Source: Neisseriaceae bacterium (GTDB taxonomy: Bacteria; Pseudomonadota; Gammaproteobacteria; Burkholderiales; Chromobacteriaceae). From it: 64,000 bases of DNA. This document shows, in pieces, positions 35,395-42,670 of the stretch. Within the stretch, counting starts at the first letter, position 1; each line of letters starts with the position of its first letter. Position numbers and translations under genes: made by a program. The notes beneath the pieces were generated by a model. That model saw only the letters and a list, made by a program, of their open reading frames with translations, was not told the DNA's origin and did not search any database. The stretch spans positions 1 through 64,000 of the forward strand of contig JAIYAC010000002.1 of the NCBI GenBank assembly GCA_027489245.1. Reading direction: 5' to 3'.

Positions 35395-36267
35395 GTGACG
35401 ACCGCTTCCCGCCTGTGGCGCGACACCTTGCTCACCGCCGTGGTGCCGCTGATCTGGGGCTCCACTTACCTGGTAACCACACAATGGCTGCCCCCCGGCC
35501 TGCCGTTTAGCGCTGGCGTGTTGCGCGTGCTGCCGGCTGGCCTGCTATTGCTGCTGTGGACGCGCCATCTGCCACAACAGCAGGAATGGCCGCGCCTGCT
35601 GCTGCTGTCGCTGCTGAATATCGGTGCCTTCCAGGCGCTGCTGTTCATGGCGGCTTACCGTTTGCCCGGTGGCATCGCCGCCGTGCTGGGGGCGATTCAG
35701 CCGCTGCTGATGATGGGCTTGCTATGGCTGCTGGAGCAGCAAACGCCACGGCCGCTGGTGTTACTGGCGGCGTGCACAGGCCTGGCCGGCATGGCGGTGC
35801 TGCTGAATGCGGGTAATGAGCAGTGGGATACGCTGGGTGTGCTGGCGGCGGCGGGCGGTGCCATCGTGATGGCGCTGGGCATGTACCTGGCGCGGCGCTG
35901 GGGTAGCAGCCTGCCGCTGCTGGCGCTGACTGGCTGGCAGCTGACACTGGGCGGGCTGATGCTGCTACCGGCAGCGCTGTGGCTGGACCCGCCCATGCCC
36001 ACGCTGTCTGCGGCCAACGTGGCGGGCTACGCCTACTTATCATTGGTGGGCGCGCTGCTGGCTTATGGCCTGTGGTTTCGCGGCCTGCGCTTGCTGCCGC
36101 CGGTAGCGGTATCGGCGCTGGGCCTGCTTAGCCCGGTGGCGGCGGTCATCCTGGGCTGGGTGGCGCTGGGGCAAACTCTGCACGGCTGGACGCTGGCCGG
36201 CATGGCCACGGTGCTGCTGAGTGTGCTGTGCGTGCAGCTGGCCAGTAGCCGGCGCCCGGCGCGCTAA
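35395..36267 (+). CDS. EamA/DMT transporter divergent from MarR
   Basis: The 290-aa protein begins at GTG with AGGAG eight bases upstream. It has ten predicted helices, the EamA opening WGSTYLVTTQWLPPGLPF and a conserved AAVLGAIQPLLMMGLLW second-helix region. It ends in a short basic tail. It is probably an exporter induced through the adjacent MarR regulator. It shares a fold but little obvious sequence with the EamA protein at 33890. Confidence 0.87.
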   Translation: MTTASRLWRDTLLTAVVPLIWGSTYLVTTQWLPPGLPFSAGVLRVLPAGLLLLLWTRHLPQQQEWPRLLLLSLLNIGAFQALLFMAAYRLPGGIAAVLGAIQPLLMMGLLWLLEQQTPRPLVLLAACTGLAGMAVLLNAGNEQWDTLGVLAAAGGAIVMALGMYLARRWGSSLPLLALTGWQLTLGGLMLLPAALWLDPPMPTLSAANVAGYAYLSLVGALLAYGLWFRGLRLLPPVAVSALGLLSPVAAVILGWVALGQTLHGWTLAGMATVLLSVLCVQLASSRRPAR

Positions 36268-36270
36268 AAA

Positions 36271-36298
36271 GAAAAAGCCACCTGCCAGGCAGGTGGCT
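36271..36298 (-). terminator. Intrinsic terminator, minus strand
   Basis: AGCCACCTGCC and GGCAGGTGGCT pair with a one-base centre. On the minus strand TTTTTC follows, about 85 bases past the stop of the gene at 36384. It abuts the EamA stop on the other strand. Confidence 0.78.
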
Positions 36299-36383
36299 TG
36301 CAGGTGGCCGACATGGGGTTTCGCGAAGGCTGCTTCACCCGAGCCGTTGAATCGGCTGCCTTGTTTTTTACAAATAAATCTGT

Positions 36384-37040
36384 TCAGGTAGTTTCCTGAT
36401 GGCCATCACGGAATACCCGGATAAATTCCACCTTGCTTTTAATCGATTCGGCGTATTTTTCAGCGTCGTTCAGTTTTTTCAATTCGTCCAGCTCGCCACT
36501 GTCGGTATAACGGAAATGCGTTATTTTGGCTTCTTTCGGATCAAAGCCGAATTTGGCGGAATAACGGCAGTGCATATCGCCGAGGAATATGTCTTTAAAC
36601 TGCATGAAATACACGGTATCAAACCATGCTACGTGCAGTATCACTTTCTGCTTGAACTTCATCGGTGCCTCCCACGACCAGGCTGGTTGCAGCCGGCTGC
36701 GTATCAGCATGTCTGACAGGCTGATTTCTTTCAGGCATTTTTCCACCTGTTCGTCGCTGGCAAATTGCATTTCCACGCGGGTAAGGTGGGTGGGCGCCAC
36801 GTCGAAATTGACCGGCGTGCCAATGCTGACCAGCTCGAACTTGGGGAAGTCTTTCTGCATCAGGCGCAGCAGCCTGGCCAGCGTGACGTCTTTGGTGACG
36901 CGGCGGGTCTTGCCATAGAGGTCGGTGAGGTATTGCGGCACGTAATCCACGCTGGCGCGTACCAGGATGTCTTCTGTGGCGATGCTGGCAACCGTGGTGA
37001 CGATACTGCCGTCAGGCTGAATGGTTTTACGGATTTCCAT
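36384..37040 (-). CDS. Conserved-looking hypothetical protein
   Basis: I do not recognise this 218-aa protein. It starts MEIRKTIQPDGSIVTTV with AAGGAA seven bases upstream. It is mixed alpha/beta, with no signal peptide or membrane helix. Notable segments are VPQYLTDLYGKTRR, WSWEAPMKFKQKVILHVAWF and MHCRYSAKFGFDPKEAKITH. It is flanked by a terminator downstream and 230 bases of spacer upstream, so it is a single-gene unit. No neighbour suggests a role. Confidence 0.7.
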   Translation of the reverse strand: MEIRKTIQPDGSIVTTVASIATEDILVRASVDYVPQYLTDLYGKTRRVTKDVTLARLLRLMQKDFPKFELVSIGTPVNFDVAPTHLTRVEMQFASDEQVEKCLKEISLSDMLIRSRLQPAWSWEAPMKFKQKVILHVAWFDTVYFMQFKDIFLGDMHCRYSAKFGFDPKEAKITHFRYTDSGELDELKKLNDAEKYAESIKSKVEFIRVFRDGHQETT

Positions 37041-37272
37041 GTGGGTATTCCTTTATTGGCAAATGAGGTGAACGGTTTTCCCCTTTATTGCTGCCATAAA
37101 AGACATGGGTCCGGCCATGCGGTATGTTTTATTTAAATGCAGGTTTATTTAAGGCGTTGTGTTTTATATAAACTACCATTTTATGGTAGCGAGGTGCCGG
37201 TAAAAGGCACTGCCCGGATCATGACATGATTATCCGGGCAATACAAAAAATAAAACCGGCGAAATAACAGCT

Positions 37273-37641
37273 TTAATCGCGCTGGCACACGCGGATCACA
37301 TGCCCGTCCGGGTCGGCCAGTACAAAGGTGTGGCCGTAGGCTTCTTCGCGCAGCGGGCTGATGATGTTCAGGCTGCTGTCCTGCTGCCAGCGCGCATACA
37401 GCGCCGCCACGGCGCTGCCGTCTGGCAGCATGATGCCGATCTCGCCACGCGGTGCGGCGGCGGTATCGGGTGTGGTGCCAGCCCATAGCGCAAACAGCGC
37501 GTCGCCGCTGCCGGCAAAGGCCACGTACTGCGGGCTGATGAATACCGGCGCGGCGGCAAACAGCCGCTGGTAAAAGGCGGTGGATCGGGTGATGTCGCTC
37601 ACGTAGATCAGCTGCAGGTTGGGGACGATGGCGGTGGTCAT
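37273..37641 (-). CDS. VOC-family (glyoxalase-like) protein
   Basis: The 122-aa protein shows the two beta-alpha-beta-beta-beta units of the vicinal oxygen chelate fold. NLQLIYVSDITRSTAFYQRL comes at the start, then YGHTFVLADPDGHVIRVCQ at the end, where the D-P-D-G-H loop precedes the last strand. Such proteins act as dioxygenases, lyases or antibiotic-binding resistance proteins, and nothing here distinguishes them. Single gene; 70 bases upstream is the Gfa gene stop on the same strand. Confidence 0.82.
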   Translation of the reverse strand: MTTAIVPNLQLIYVSDITRSTAFYQRLFAAAPVFISPQYVAFAGSGDALFALWAGTTPDTAAAPRGEIGIMLPDGSAVAALYARWQQDSSLNIISPLREEAYGHTFVLADPDGHVIRVCQRD

Positions 37642-37711
37642 GGCGGTGTTCCTTGCTGGAGGGAAACCGCAGCCTACGCCCCTCCTGCTGCCAGCCTGCT
37701 GTCAGCAGGGG

Positions 37712-38125
37712 TTAGTTTTTGTCGGCGTCCTGCCAGCCGGCAAACTGTGGCACGCCGTCGTGCGCCAGCCAGTGTGGGTGGTGGCTGGTCCAGATATGCG
37801 CCACCGGCAGGCTGTCGGGGCTATCGTCCAGTGTGGCCACACGCAGGATCACATGCGCTTGGCCAGGGCGCTCGGCCACGATGTGGCTGCCGCATACGCT
37901 GCAAAAGTGGCGCAGCTTGCCGGGGGACGATGCAAAACTGCGCAGCAGGTGTTCACCGGCCAGCCAGCGAAAGTGCTGACGCAGCACACCCGCGGTGCTG
38001 GTGTAGGGCGCAGCGTGTGCTTTGCGGCAGGTGTGGCAGTGGCAATGCACGATGGGCATGTCCAGCTGCTGGACCTGGTAGCGTACGCCGCCGCACAGGC
38101 AGCTGCCTTGCAGCGGTGTCGTCAT
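37712..38125 (-). CDS. GFA/CENP-V-type zinc-binding protein
   Basis: The 137-aa protein has the zinc cysteine set of the glutathione-dependent formaldehyde-activating family: GSCLCGGVRYQV (about 8-19), CHCHTCRKAH (about 28-37) and FCSVCGSHIV (about 74-83). Many family members have no proven glutathione or formaldehyde activity. The start overlaps the AlaX stop by four bases (ATGA), making it the last gene of the coupled GNAT-GNAT-AlaX-Gfa cluster. Confidence 0.88.
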   Translation of the reverse strand: MTTPLQGSCLCGGVRYQVQQLDMPIVHCHCHTCRKAHAAPYTSTAGVLRQHFRWLAGEHLLRSFASSPGKLRHFCSVCGSHIVAERPGQAHVILRVATLDDSPDSLPVAHIWTSHHPHWLAHDGVPQFAGWQDADKN

Positions 38126-38775
38126 GATGGCGTATCGTCCAGCAGGGTGATTTCCACCCGTTCCTTGCCGCGGCCAACGTTCTTGCGCTTCAGTGCGATG
38201 CGGCCAACCTCGCCGCTGTGGCGCAGGTGGGTACCGCCGCAGGGTACGCAGGCGATGCCGGGCAGCGCCCAGTAGCGGCGGCCGGCATCGGCGTCGGAAA
38301 ACGCGCTGGTGATGGCAAGGTTGGCCGCAATCAGTGCGTCGATGCGGGCTTGCAAGGCGGGCAGGTGCGGGGTGATGGCTTGCGGCAGCGCAAAGTCGAT
38401 GCGCGCCTTGTGCTCGGCAATGTGGGCGCCGATTTTTTCCACGTCCGGCAGGGTCTGGTAGATGGTTTCCAGCACCAGTTCGGCGGCAAAATGCAGCCGC
38501 ATCAGCCGGTAGCGCCGTGGCCAGTCCAGCTGTAGCGTTACTGCCGCGCCGGGCTGCAAGCCGTGTTGCGGTGGCAGCGTGTAGACGATGTCTTGCCCCT
38601 GCTGGCGGGCGGCCAGCACCGGCCAGCCGGCAATGCTGCCGTGGTCGCTTTCCTGGCCGCCGCTTTCGGCGTACAGGATGGTGGCGGCCAGCGTGACCTC
38701 ATCACCCGCCACGGTGGCTACCGTGGTATCCAGCGTGCACAGATAGGGGTCGTCCCAGAATACTTTGTGGGTCAT
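38122..38775 (-). CDS. Alanyl-tRNA editing protein, AlaX-like
   Basis: AlaX proteins hydrolyse Ser- or Gly-tRNA(Ala) in trans. From the ATG at 38773-38775 the protein is 217 aa: an N-terminal translation-barrel-like domain (LYAESGGQESDHG is a conserved AlaRS segment) and an editing domain with CGGTHLRHSGEVG. The first zinc motif, usually HxxxH, reads HFAAE, so one His is replaced by Glu; activity could be altered. The longer track ORF runs through the upstream GNAT gene and is not real. It is ATGA-coupled on both sides. Confidence 0.85.
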   Translation of the reverse strand: MTHKVFWDDPYLCTLDTTVATVAGDEVTLAATILYAESGGQESDHGSIAGWPVLAARQQGQDIVYTLPPQHGLQPGAAVTLQLDWPRRYRLMRLHFAAELVLETIYQTLPDVEKIGAHIAEHKARIDFALPQAITPHLPALQARIDALIAANLAITSAFSDADAGRRYWALPGIACVPCGGTHLRHSGEVGRIALKRKNVGRGKERVEITLLDDTPS

Positions 38776-39647
38776 GCCTGCCCCCGCTCCGCGGCCAACC
38801 TTTGGTAAATGGCCGGTTCTACTTTTTCCATGATGCGTTCCGGCTTGCCCAGTGCGCCAAAGCCGAACTGCGCGTACAGGCCGTGGGCGTCGGCGGTGGC
38901 CAGCATGAAGCGGCGCAGGTTTTGCAGCCGCGGGTGCAGCTGCAGGTAGCGCATCAGCGCCTTGCCCGTGCCCTGGCCGCGCGCGCTGTCTACTACGAAT
39001 ACGTCGGCCAGGTAGCCGAAGGTGGCGTAGTCGGTAATCACGCGGGCAAAGGCCAGCTGCTGGCCGTCGGGGTGGTAGCCGCCGATTACCAGCGAGCCCT
39101 GCAGCGAGGCTTCGAAGATGTCGCGTGGCAGGCCGGCAGCCCAGTACGACTCGCGGCTCAGGTACTGGTACACCAGCTCGCGGTCCAGCCGGGCGCAGTC
39201 GGTGCTGAAGACGATGCTTGGTTGCGGCCCCTGCAGGCGTAGCCAGCGATGGCCGGCGGCGTCGACGCCCTCGCCTGCGGGCTGCCAGCCTTGTTGCCGG
39301 TAAAAGGCCAGCGCGCGCGGGTTGGCCGCAAAGCATTTCAGCGATGGCACCGCGGTAAAACGCAGCGCGGCGGCCTGCAGCAGGGCCTGGCCTATGCCCT
39401 GCCCTTGTGCGGCCGGTGCCACGTACAGGTGGTGCAGGAAGTTTTCTTTTTCGTATACCCCGGCAAAGCCCAGTACCTGGCCGTGGGTGTCCTGCGCGAC
39501 CAGCAGGCTTTCGTCGGCAGTGTCGCGGGCAAAGTCGGCCAGCTGCATGGCGTGGCCATCCAGCCAGGGAAAGCTGCTGCGGCGTGTGTCCAGGTAGAGC
39601 TGCGCCAGCGCGGCGTGCTGGTGTGGGGCGTAAGGCAGGATGGTCAT
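38772..39647 (-). CDS. Tandem GNAT protein (two acetyltransferase domains)
   Basis: The 291-aa product starts at the ATG with AAGGAG five bases upstream. The N-terminal GNAT (about 1-140) has LHHLYVAPAAQGQGIGQALL and the C-terminal GNAT (about 150-290) has VFVVDSARGQGTGKALMRYL; both have an intact acetyl-CoA loop. The second resembles the YesJ/PanZ-like small GNATs with MLATADAHGLYAQFGF. Fusion of two different GNAT domains suggests acetylation of two sites or one regulatory domain; that is inference. It overlaps the neighbouring genes by four bases on both sides. Confidence 0.85.
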   Translation of the reverse strand: MTILPYAPHQHAALAQLYLDTRRSSFPWLDGHAMQLADFARDTADESLLVAQDTHGQVLGFAGVYEKENFLHHLYVAPAAQGQGIGQALLQAAALRFTAVPSLKCFAANPRALAFYRQQGWQPAGEGVDAAGHRWLRLQGPQPSIVFSTDCARLDRELVYQYLSRESYWAAGLPRDIFEASLQGSLVIGGYHPDGQQLAFARVITDYATFGYLADVFVVDSARGQGTGKALMRYLQLHPRLQNLRRFMLATADAHGLYAQFGFGALGKPERIMEKVEPAIYQRLAAERGQA

Positions 39648-40936
39648 GCAGGCTCCTTGTGGCGCGGCCACCAGCACAGCGAGGCTTCGCGGCTGGCGCT
39701 GACGAAACCCAGCTTACGATACAGATCGATGGCGTGGTAGTGGGCGTCGGCCACGATGACCAGGCGTGGTACGCGCGCCAGCCCCCATTCGGCCAGCGCA
39801 CTGACCAGGCCGCTGGCCAAACCCAGGCGGCGTGCCTGCGGGGCGGTGGCTACTTGCTGGTAGCGCCCCAGTGTCTGCCAGGTGTACAGCCCGGCGCAGG
39901 CTTGTAGTTGTGCGCCGGCAAAGACTCCCCACGTATGGCCGTGGCCAGCGTGTTCCAGTGCCTGGTAGCGGCGCTGGCTGCCGGCCAGAAAGCGGCGGTA
40001 GCCAGCTTCGTCGAAGGCCGGGTCGCGGCTGGCGGTCATCAGCTCGGCCCATTGCTGCCAGTCGTCGGTGCTGGCCAGCGGGCGCAGGGTGTAGCCGGCA
40101 GGCAGGGCAACCGGTTGCAGGGTGTCGCGGGTGAGCAAGAGTGCGCTGGCTTCCTGGTATTCGTAGCCGGCAGCCTGCCAGTGGGCGTAGCGTGCGGCGC
40201 AGTCTTCCTCGTCCATCGCCCATACCAGGGTGCGGTGCTGCACGCCGGGCTGGCTGGCAAAGGCGTTATCGAAGCGTGCTTCCCACGCGGCGCGGTCCAG
40301 CGGGGCCTGATCGGCCAGCAGCAGGTTGCCAAAGAAAAAATCCGGCTGCGCGGGGGTGGCCAGCTGCCAGTAGCCGGGGTGGCGGCTTAGTTGCGCCAGC
40401 GGCCCCAGCAACATGCGCTCGCTCAGTACACCGGGCAGGTCCAGTGCCAGCGCCAGGATGCGGCGCTCGCCCTCCTGGCGGCTGGGCACAAAGCCCAGTC
40501 TGGCAGCCAGCCGCTGCGCCGGCAGGTTGGCCGCATGGGTGTCGGCCTCTACGCGGTGCAGGCCCAGCGGGTTAAAACCGGCGTGCAGTAGCGCGCTGCC
40601 GGCTTCACGGCCGTAGCCCTGGCCCCAATAGGCCTGGGCCAGCTCGATGCCGAACTGTGCCTCGCCGGCCAGGCTGGTCTGGCGCAAGCCTACCGAGCCG
40701 ATGAGCGTGTCGCTATCGGCCAGGGTAATGGCCAGCTGCCAAGCGCGCCGTGGCGTGGCCTGCTGCTGGGCGATGAATTGCTGTAGCAGCGCAGCGCTGA
40801 AGGTGGGCGTGAGCTCGTGCGCAGCGTAGTGCTGGCCGAAGGCCGCGCCGCTGCGCAGCTGGCAGTAGGCGCTGGCATCGTTGGCGCAAAAGTCGCGCAG
40901 GCGCAGGCGTGGTGTGACAAGCGGCAGGGTCAGCAT
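39644..40936 (-). CDS. Tandem GNAT protein with RimJ/RimL-like N-terminus
   Basis: Starting at the ATG at 40934-40936 gives 430 aa. The N-terminal domain (about 1-175) is RimJ/RimL-like: LVTPRLRLRDF, QFGIELAQAYWGQGYGREAG and HRVEADTHAANLPAQRLAAR. A linker follows, then a second GNAT (about 290-430) with QVATAPQARRLGLASGLVSA and AIDLYRKLGFV. It lies directly upstream of the other tandem GNAT with ATGA coupling. The first 39 codons of the track ORF are non-coding. Confidence 0.82.
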   Translation of the reverse strand: MLTLPLVTPRLRLRDFCANDASAYCQLRSGAAFGQHYAAHELTPTFSAALLQQFIAQQQATPRRAWQLAITLADSDTLIGSVGLRQTSLAGEAQFGIELAQAYWGQGYGREAGSALLHAGFNPLGLHRVEADTHAANLPAQRLAARLGFVPSRQEGERRILALALDLPGVLSERMLLGPLAQLSRHPGYWQLATPAQPDFFFGNLLLADQAPLDRAAWEARFDNAFASQPGVQHRTLVWAMDEEDCAARYAHWQAAGYEYQEASALLLTRDTLQPVALPAGYTLRPLASTDDWQQWAELMTASRDPAFDEAGYRRFLAGSQRRYQALEHAGHGHTWGVFAGAQLQACAGLYTWQTLGRYQQVATAPQARRLGLASGLVSALAEWGLARVPRLVIVADAHYHAIDLYRKLGFVSASREASLCWWPRHKEPA

Positions 40937-41136
40937 CGGTGCGGGCCTTTCTCCAGCAGCCAGCGTTGCTGTCGCTGCAGGGGGTGAGCGGGCAGTTCGG
41001 GGTGTGGGCGGGTGTGTAGCAGCATGGCAGCGTGGCTGCACAGGGTATGCCACAGGCTATGGTGCTGTTGCGGGGGGAGCTCGTCGGCGAGCACGTCGCG
41101 CACCAGGTGGCGCGACAGGGTAAAGAGCGATGCCAT
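40930..41136 (-). CDS. Small 68-aa protein preceding the tandem GNAT gene
   Basis: A short ORF begins MASLFTLSRHLVRDVLADEL and ends LLEKGPHRC, with AAGGA about eight bases upstream of its ATG. Its stop lies within the first codons of the GNAT gene (ATGCTGA), so translation is coupled. It is rich in His and Leu, with no signal peptide or known domain. The good RBS and coupling argue it is a real gene or translated leader. Function is unknown. Confidence 0.55.
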   Translation of the reverse strand: MASLFTLSRHLVRDVLADELPPQQHHSLWHTLCSHAAMLLHTRPHPELPAHPLQRQQRWLLEKGPHRC

Positions 41137-41330
41137 GATGGCGTTTCCTTGAAAAGAGCGTGGCCCGGTGCAAGCAGCACGGTGTAGGCCGGTATGAGTA
41201 AAGAGCAAATGCCGTCCGCGTGGCGGAGGACAGCGGCATTGTGGTGATGTGGCGTGGCGGCGTCAATGGCCAAACGGGCAGATCGCTGGTGTGTGCAGTG
41301 TGTTTGCCACTGCGCTGGCATTAAGAAAAC

Positions 41331-41377
41331 AGGGCAAGCCGTACGGCTTGCCCTGGCGGTATTGCGGCCAACCCTGG
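41331..41377 (-). terminator. rarD terminator: GGGCAAGCC hairpin plus uptake-like motif
   Basis: AGGGCAAGCC-GTAC-GGCTTGCCCT (41331-41354) is followed on the minus strand by TGTTTTCTT. The motif GCGGCCAACCCTGG (41364-41377) sits between the rarD stop and the hairpin. This repeats the hutH arrangement. Confidence 0.82.
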
Positions 41378-41378
41378 C

Positions 41379-42287
41379 TTACGCTGCGGCGGCGCGCCGT
41401 GCTTTCAGGTAGCCCAGCAGGCCGTGGCCGGAGTACAGCGCCAGCGCCGCCCAGATCAGGCCAAAGCCGATGGCGCGGCTGCTGCCGAATGGCTCGTGGT
41501 ACAGCCATACGCCCAGCAGCAGCTGGATGGTGGGGCCCAGATACTGGATCAGCCCTACCGTGGCCAGCTTCAGCCGGCGTGCGCCGCTGGCAAACAGCAG
41601 CAGCGGGATGGCGGTGACCACGCCGGCACCCATCAGCAGCGCGTCGGTGGCCAGGCCCAGCTGGCCAAAGGCACCGTCGCCGCGCACGGCAAACCATAGC
41701 AGCGCCGCCAGTGCCAGCGGCAGCATCAGGAAGGTTTCCAGCGCCAGCCCTTCCAGCGACGGCAGCGGCGCTTTTTTACGCAGCAGGCCGTATACGCCAA
41801 AGGTCGCTGCCAGGCTCAGCGCCACCCACGGCAGCGTACCCACCGACAGCGTGAGCCACGCCACACCCAGCGTGGCCAGGCCAATGGCAATGCCCTGCGT
41901 GCGCGTCAGGCGCTCGCCCAGAAACAAACGCCCCAGCAGCACGTTCACCAGCGGGTTGATGAAGTACCCCAGGCTGGCTTCCACCACGCGGTTTTCGTTG
42001 ACGGCCCAGATGTAGATCAGCCAGTTGAACGACAGCAGCAGCGACGACAGCGCAAATACGCGCAAGCGGGCGCCGTCGCGCAGGCTGTCGCCCAGCCAGC
42101 GCCAGTTGCGCTGCACCAGCAACAAGATGGCCACGAACAGCGCCGACCACACAATGCGGTGACACAAAATTTGCAGCGCCGGCACCGCGTGCAGCGGTTT
42201 CCAGTACAGCGGGAACAGGCCCCAGATAAAGAACGCCCCGGTGGCGTACAGCACGCCCTTGCCGGTTTCGTTGGGTGCAGATGACAT
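41379..42287 (-). CDS. rarD: RarD-type DMT transporter
   Basis: The protein from the ATG at 42285-42287 has 302 aa and ten membrane segments. GVLYATGAFFIWGLFPLYWK, HRIVWSALFVAILL and EASLGYFINPLVNVLLGRLF are hallmark RarD stretches. RarD was linked to chloramphenicol sensitivity, but its substrate is unsettled. The track start 51 codons upstream lies across the promoter region. A motif copy (42303) is only 16 bases before the start codon. Confidence 0.92.
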   Translation of the reverse strand: MSSAPNETGKGVLYATGAFFIWGLFPLYWKPLHAVPALQILCHRIVWSALFVAILLLVQRNWRWLGDSLRDGARLRVFALSSLLLSFNWLIYIWAVNENRVVEASLGYFINPLVNVLLGRLFLGERLTRTQGIAIGLATLGVAWLTLSVGTLPWVALSLAATFGVYGLLRKKAPLPSLEGLALETFLMLPLALAALLWFAVRGDGAFGQLGLATDALLMGAGVVTAIPLLLFASGARRLKLATVGLIQYLGPTIQLLLGVWLYHEPFGSSRAIGFGLIWAALALYSGHGLLGYLKARRAAAA

Positions 42288-42670
42288 GGATACGTCTCGA
42301 AGGTTGGCCGCAGGCCGGCGGGTAGCCGGTGGCGACAATGGCTCAAGGCTGCACTGTAGCGGTGCGGTGATGGCGCGCTCAACCACGGCAGCAGAACGCA
42401 GTGTTTTGTCTGGCGCAGGGTGGTTTTGCTGCACTGGCACATTTGCCGCACTTGCCCGCGCGCGAAGGAGAAAAAAACGACAAAGCTTTTGACGTTTACG
42501 TTTACGTCAACTAGTGTTCGCACAAAGCGGTAGCACAGCTGCCGACACACTATAAAGAGACAGAGACAACGCCCTGCTGCCTACCGCCGCCGGGTCACAT
42601 CACCAGGACGGGATAGCCCACAAGGCTTCACCCGACCCGCTGCGACAAGCACACAGATGGAGGAGACACC
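42288..42670. other. Divergent promoter region of rarD and the indolepyruvate oxidoreductase gene
   Basis: This 383-base gap holds the uptake-like motif AAGGTTGGCCGC (42300-42311), a LiuR-like palindrome (42489-42510) and the IOR ribosome site GGAGGAG. No additional gene is supported. Confidence 0.6.
42489..42510. promoter_or_regulatory. LiuR-like MerR-type operator
   Basis: TTGACGTTTACGTTTACGTCAA has 7-base inverted arms TTGACGT/ACGTCAA around TTACGTTT. It closely resembles the TTTACGTTAACGTAAA-type sites of LiuR, the MerR regulator of branched-chain amino acid catabolism. TTGACG could also serve as a -35 box. It is 160 bases upstream of the IOR gene. Confidence 0.6.
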
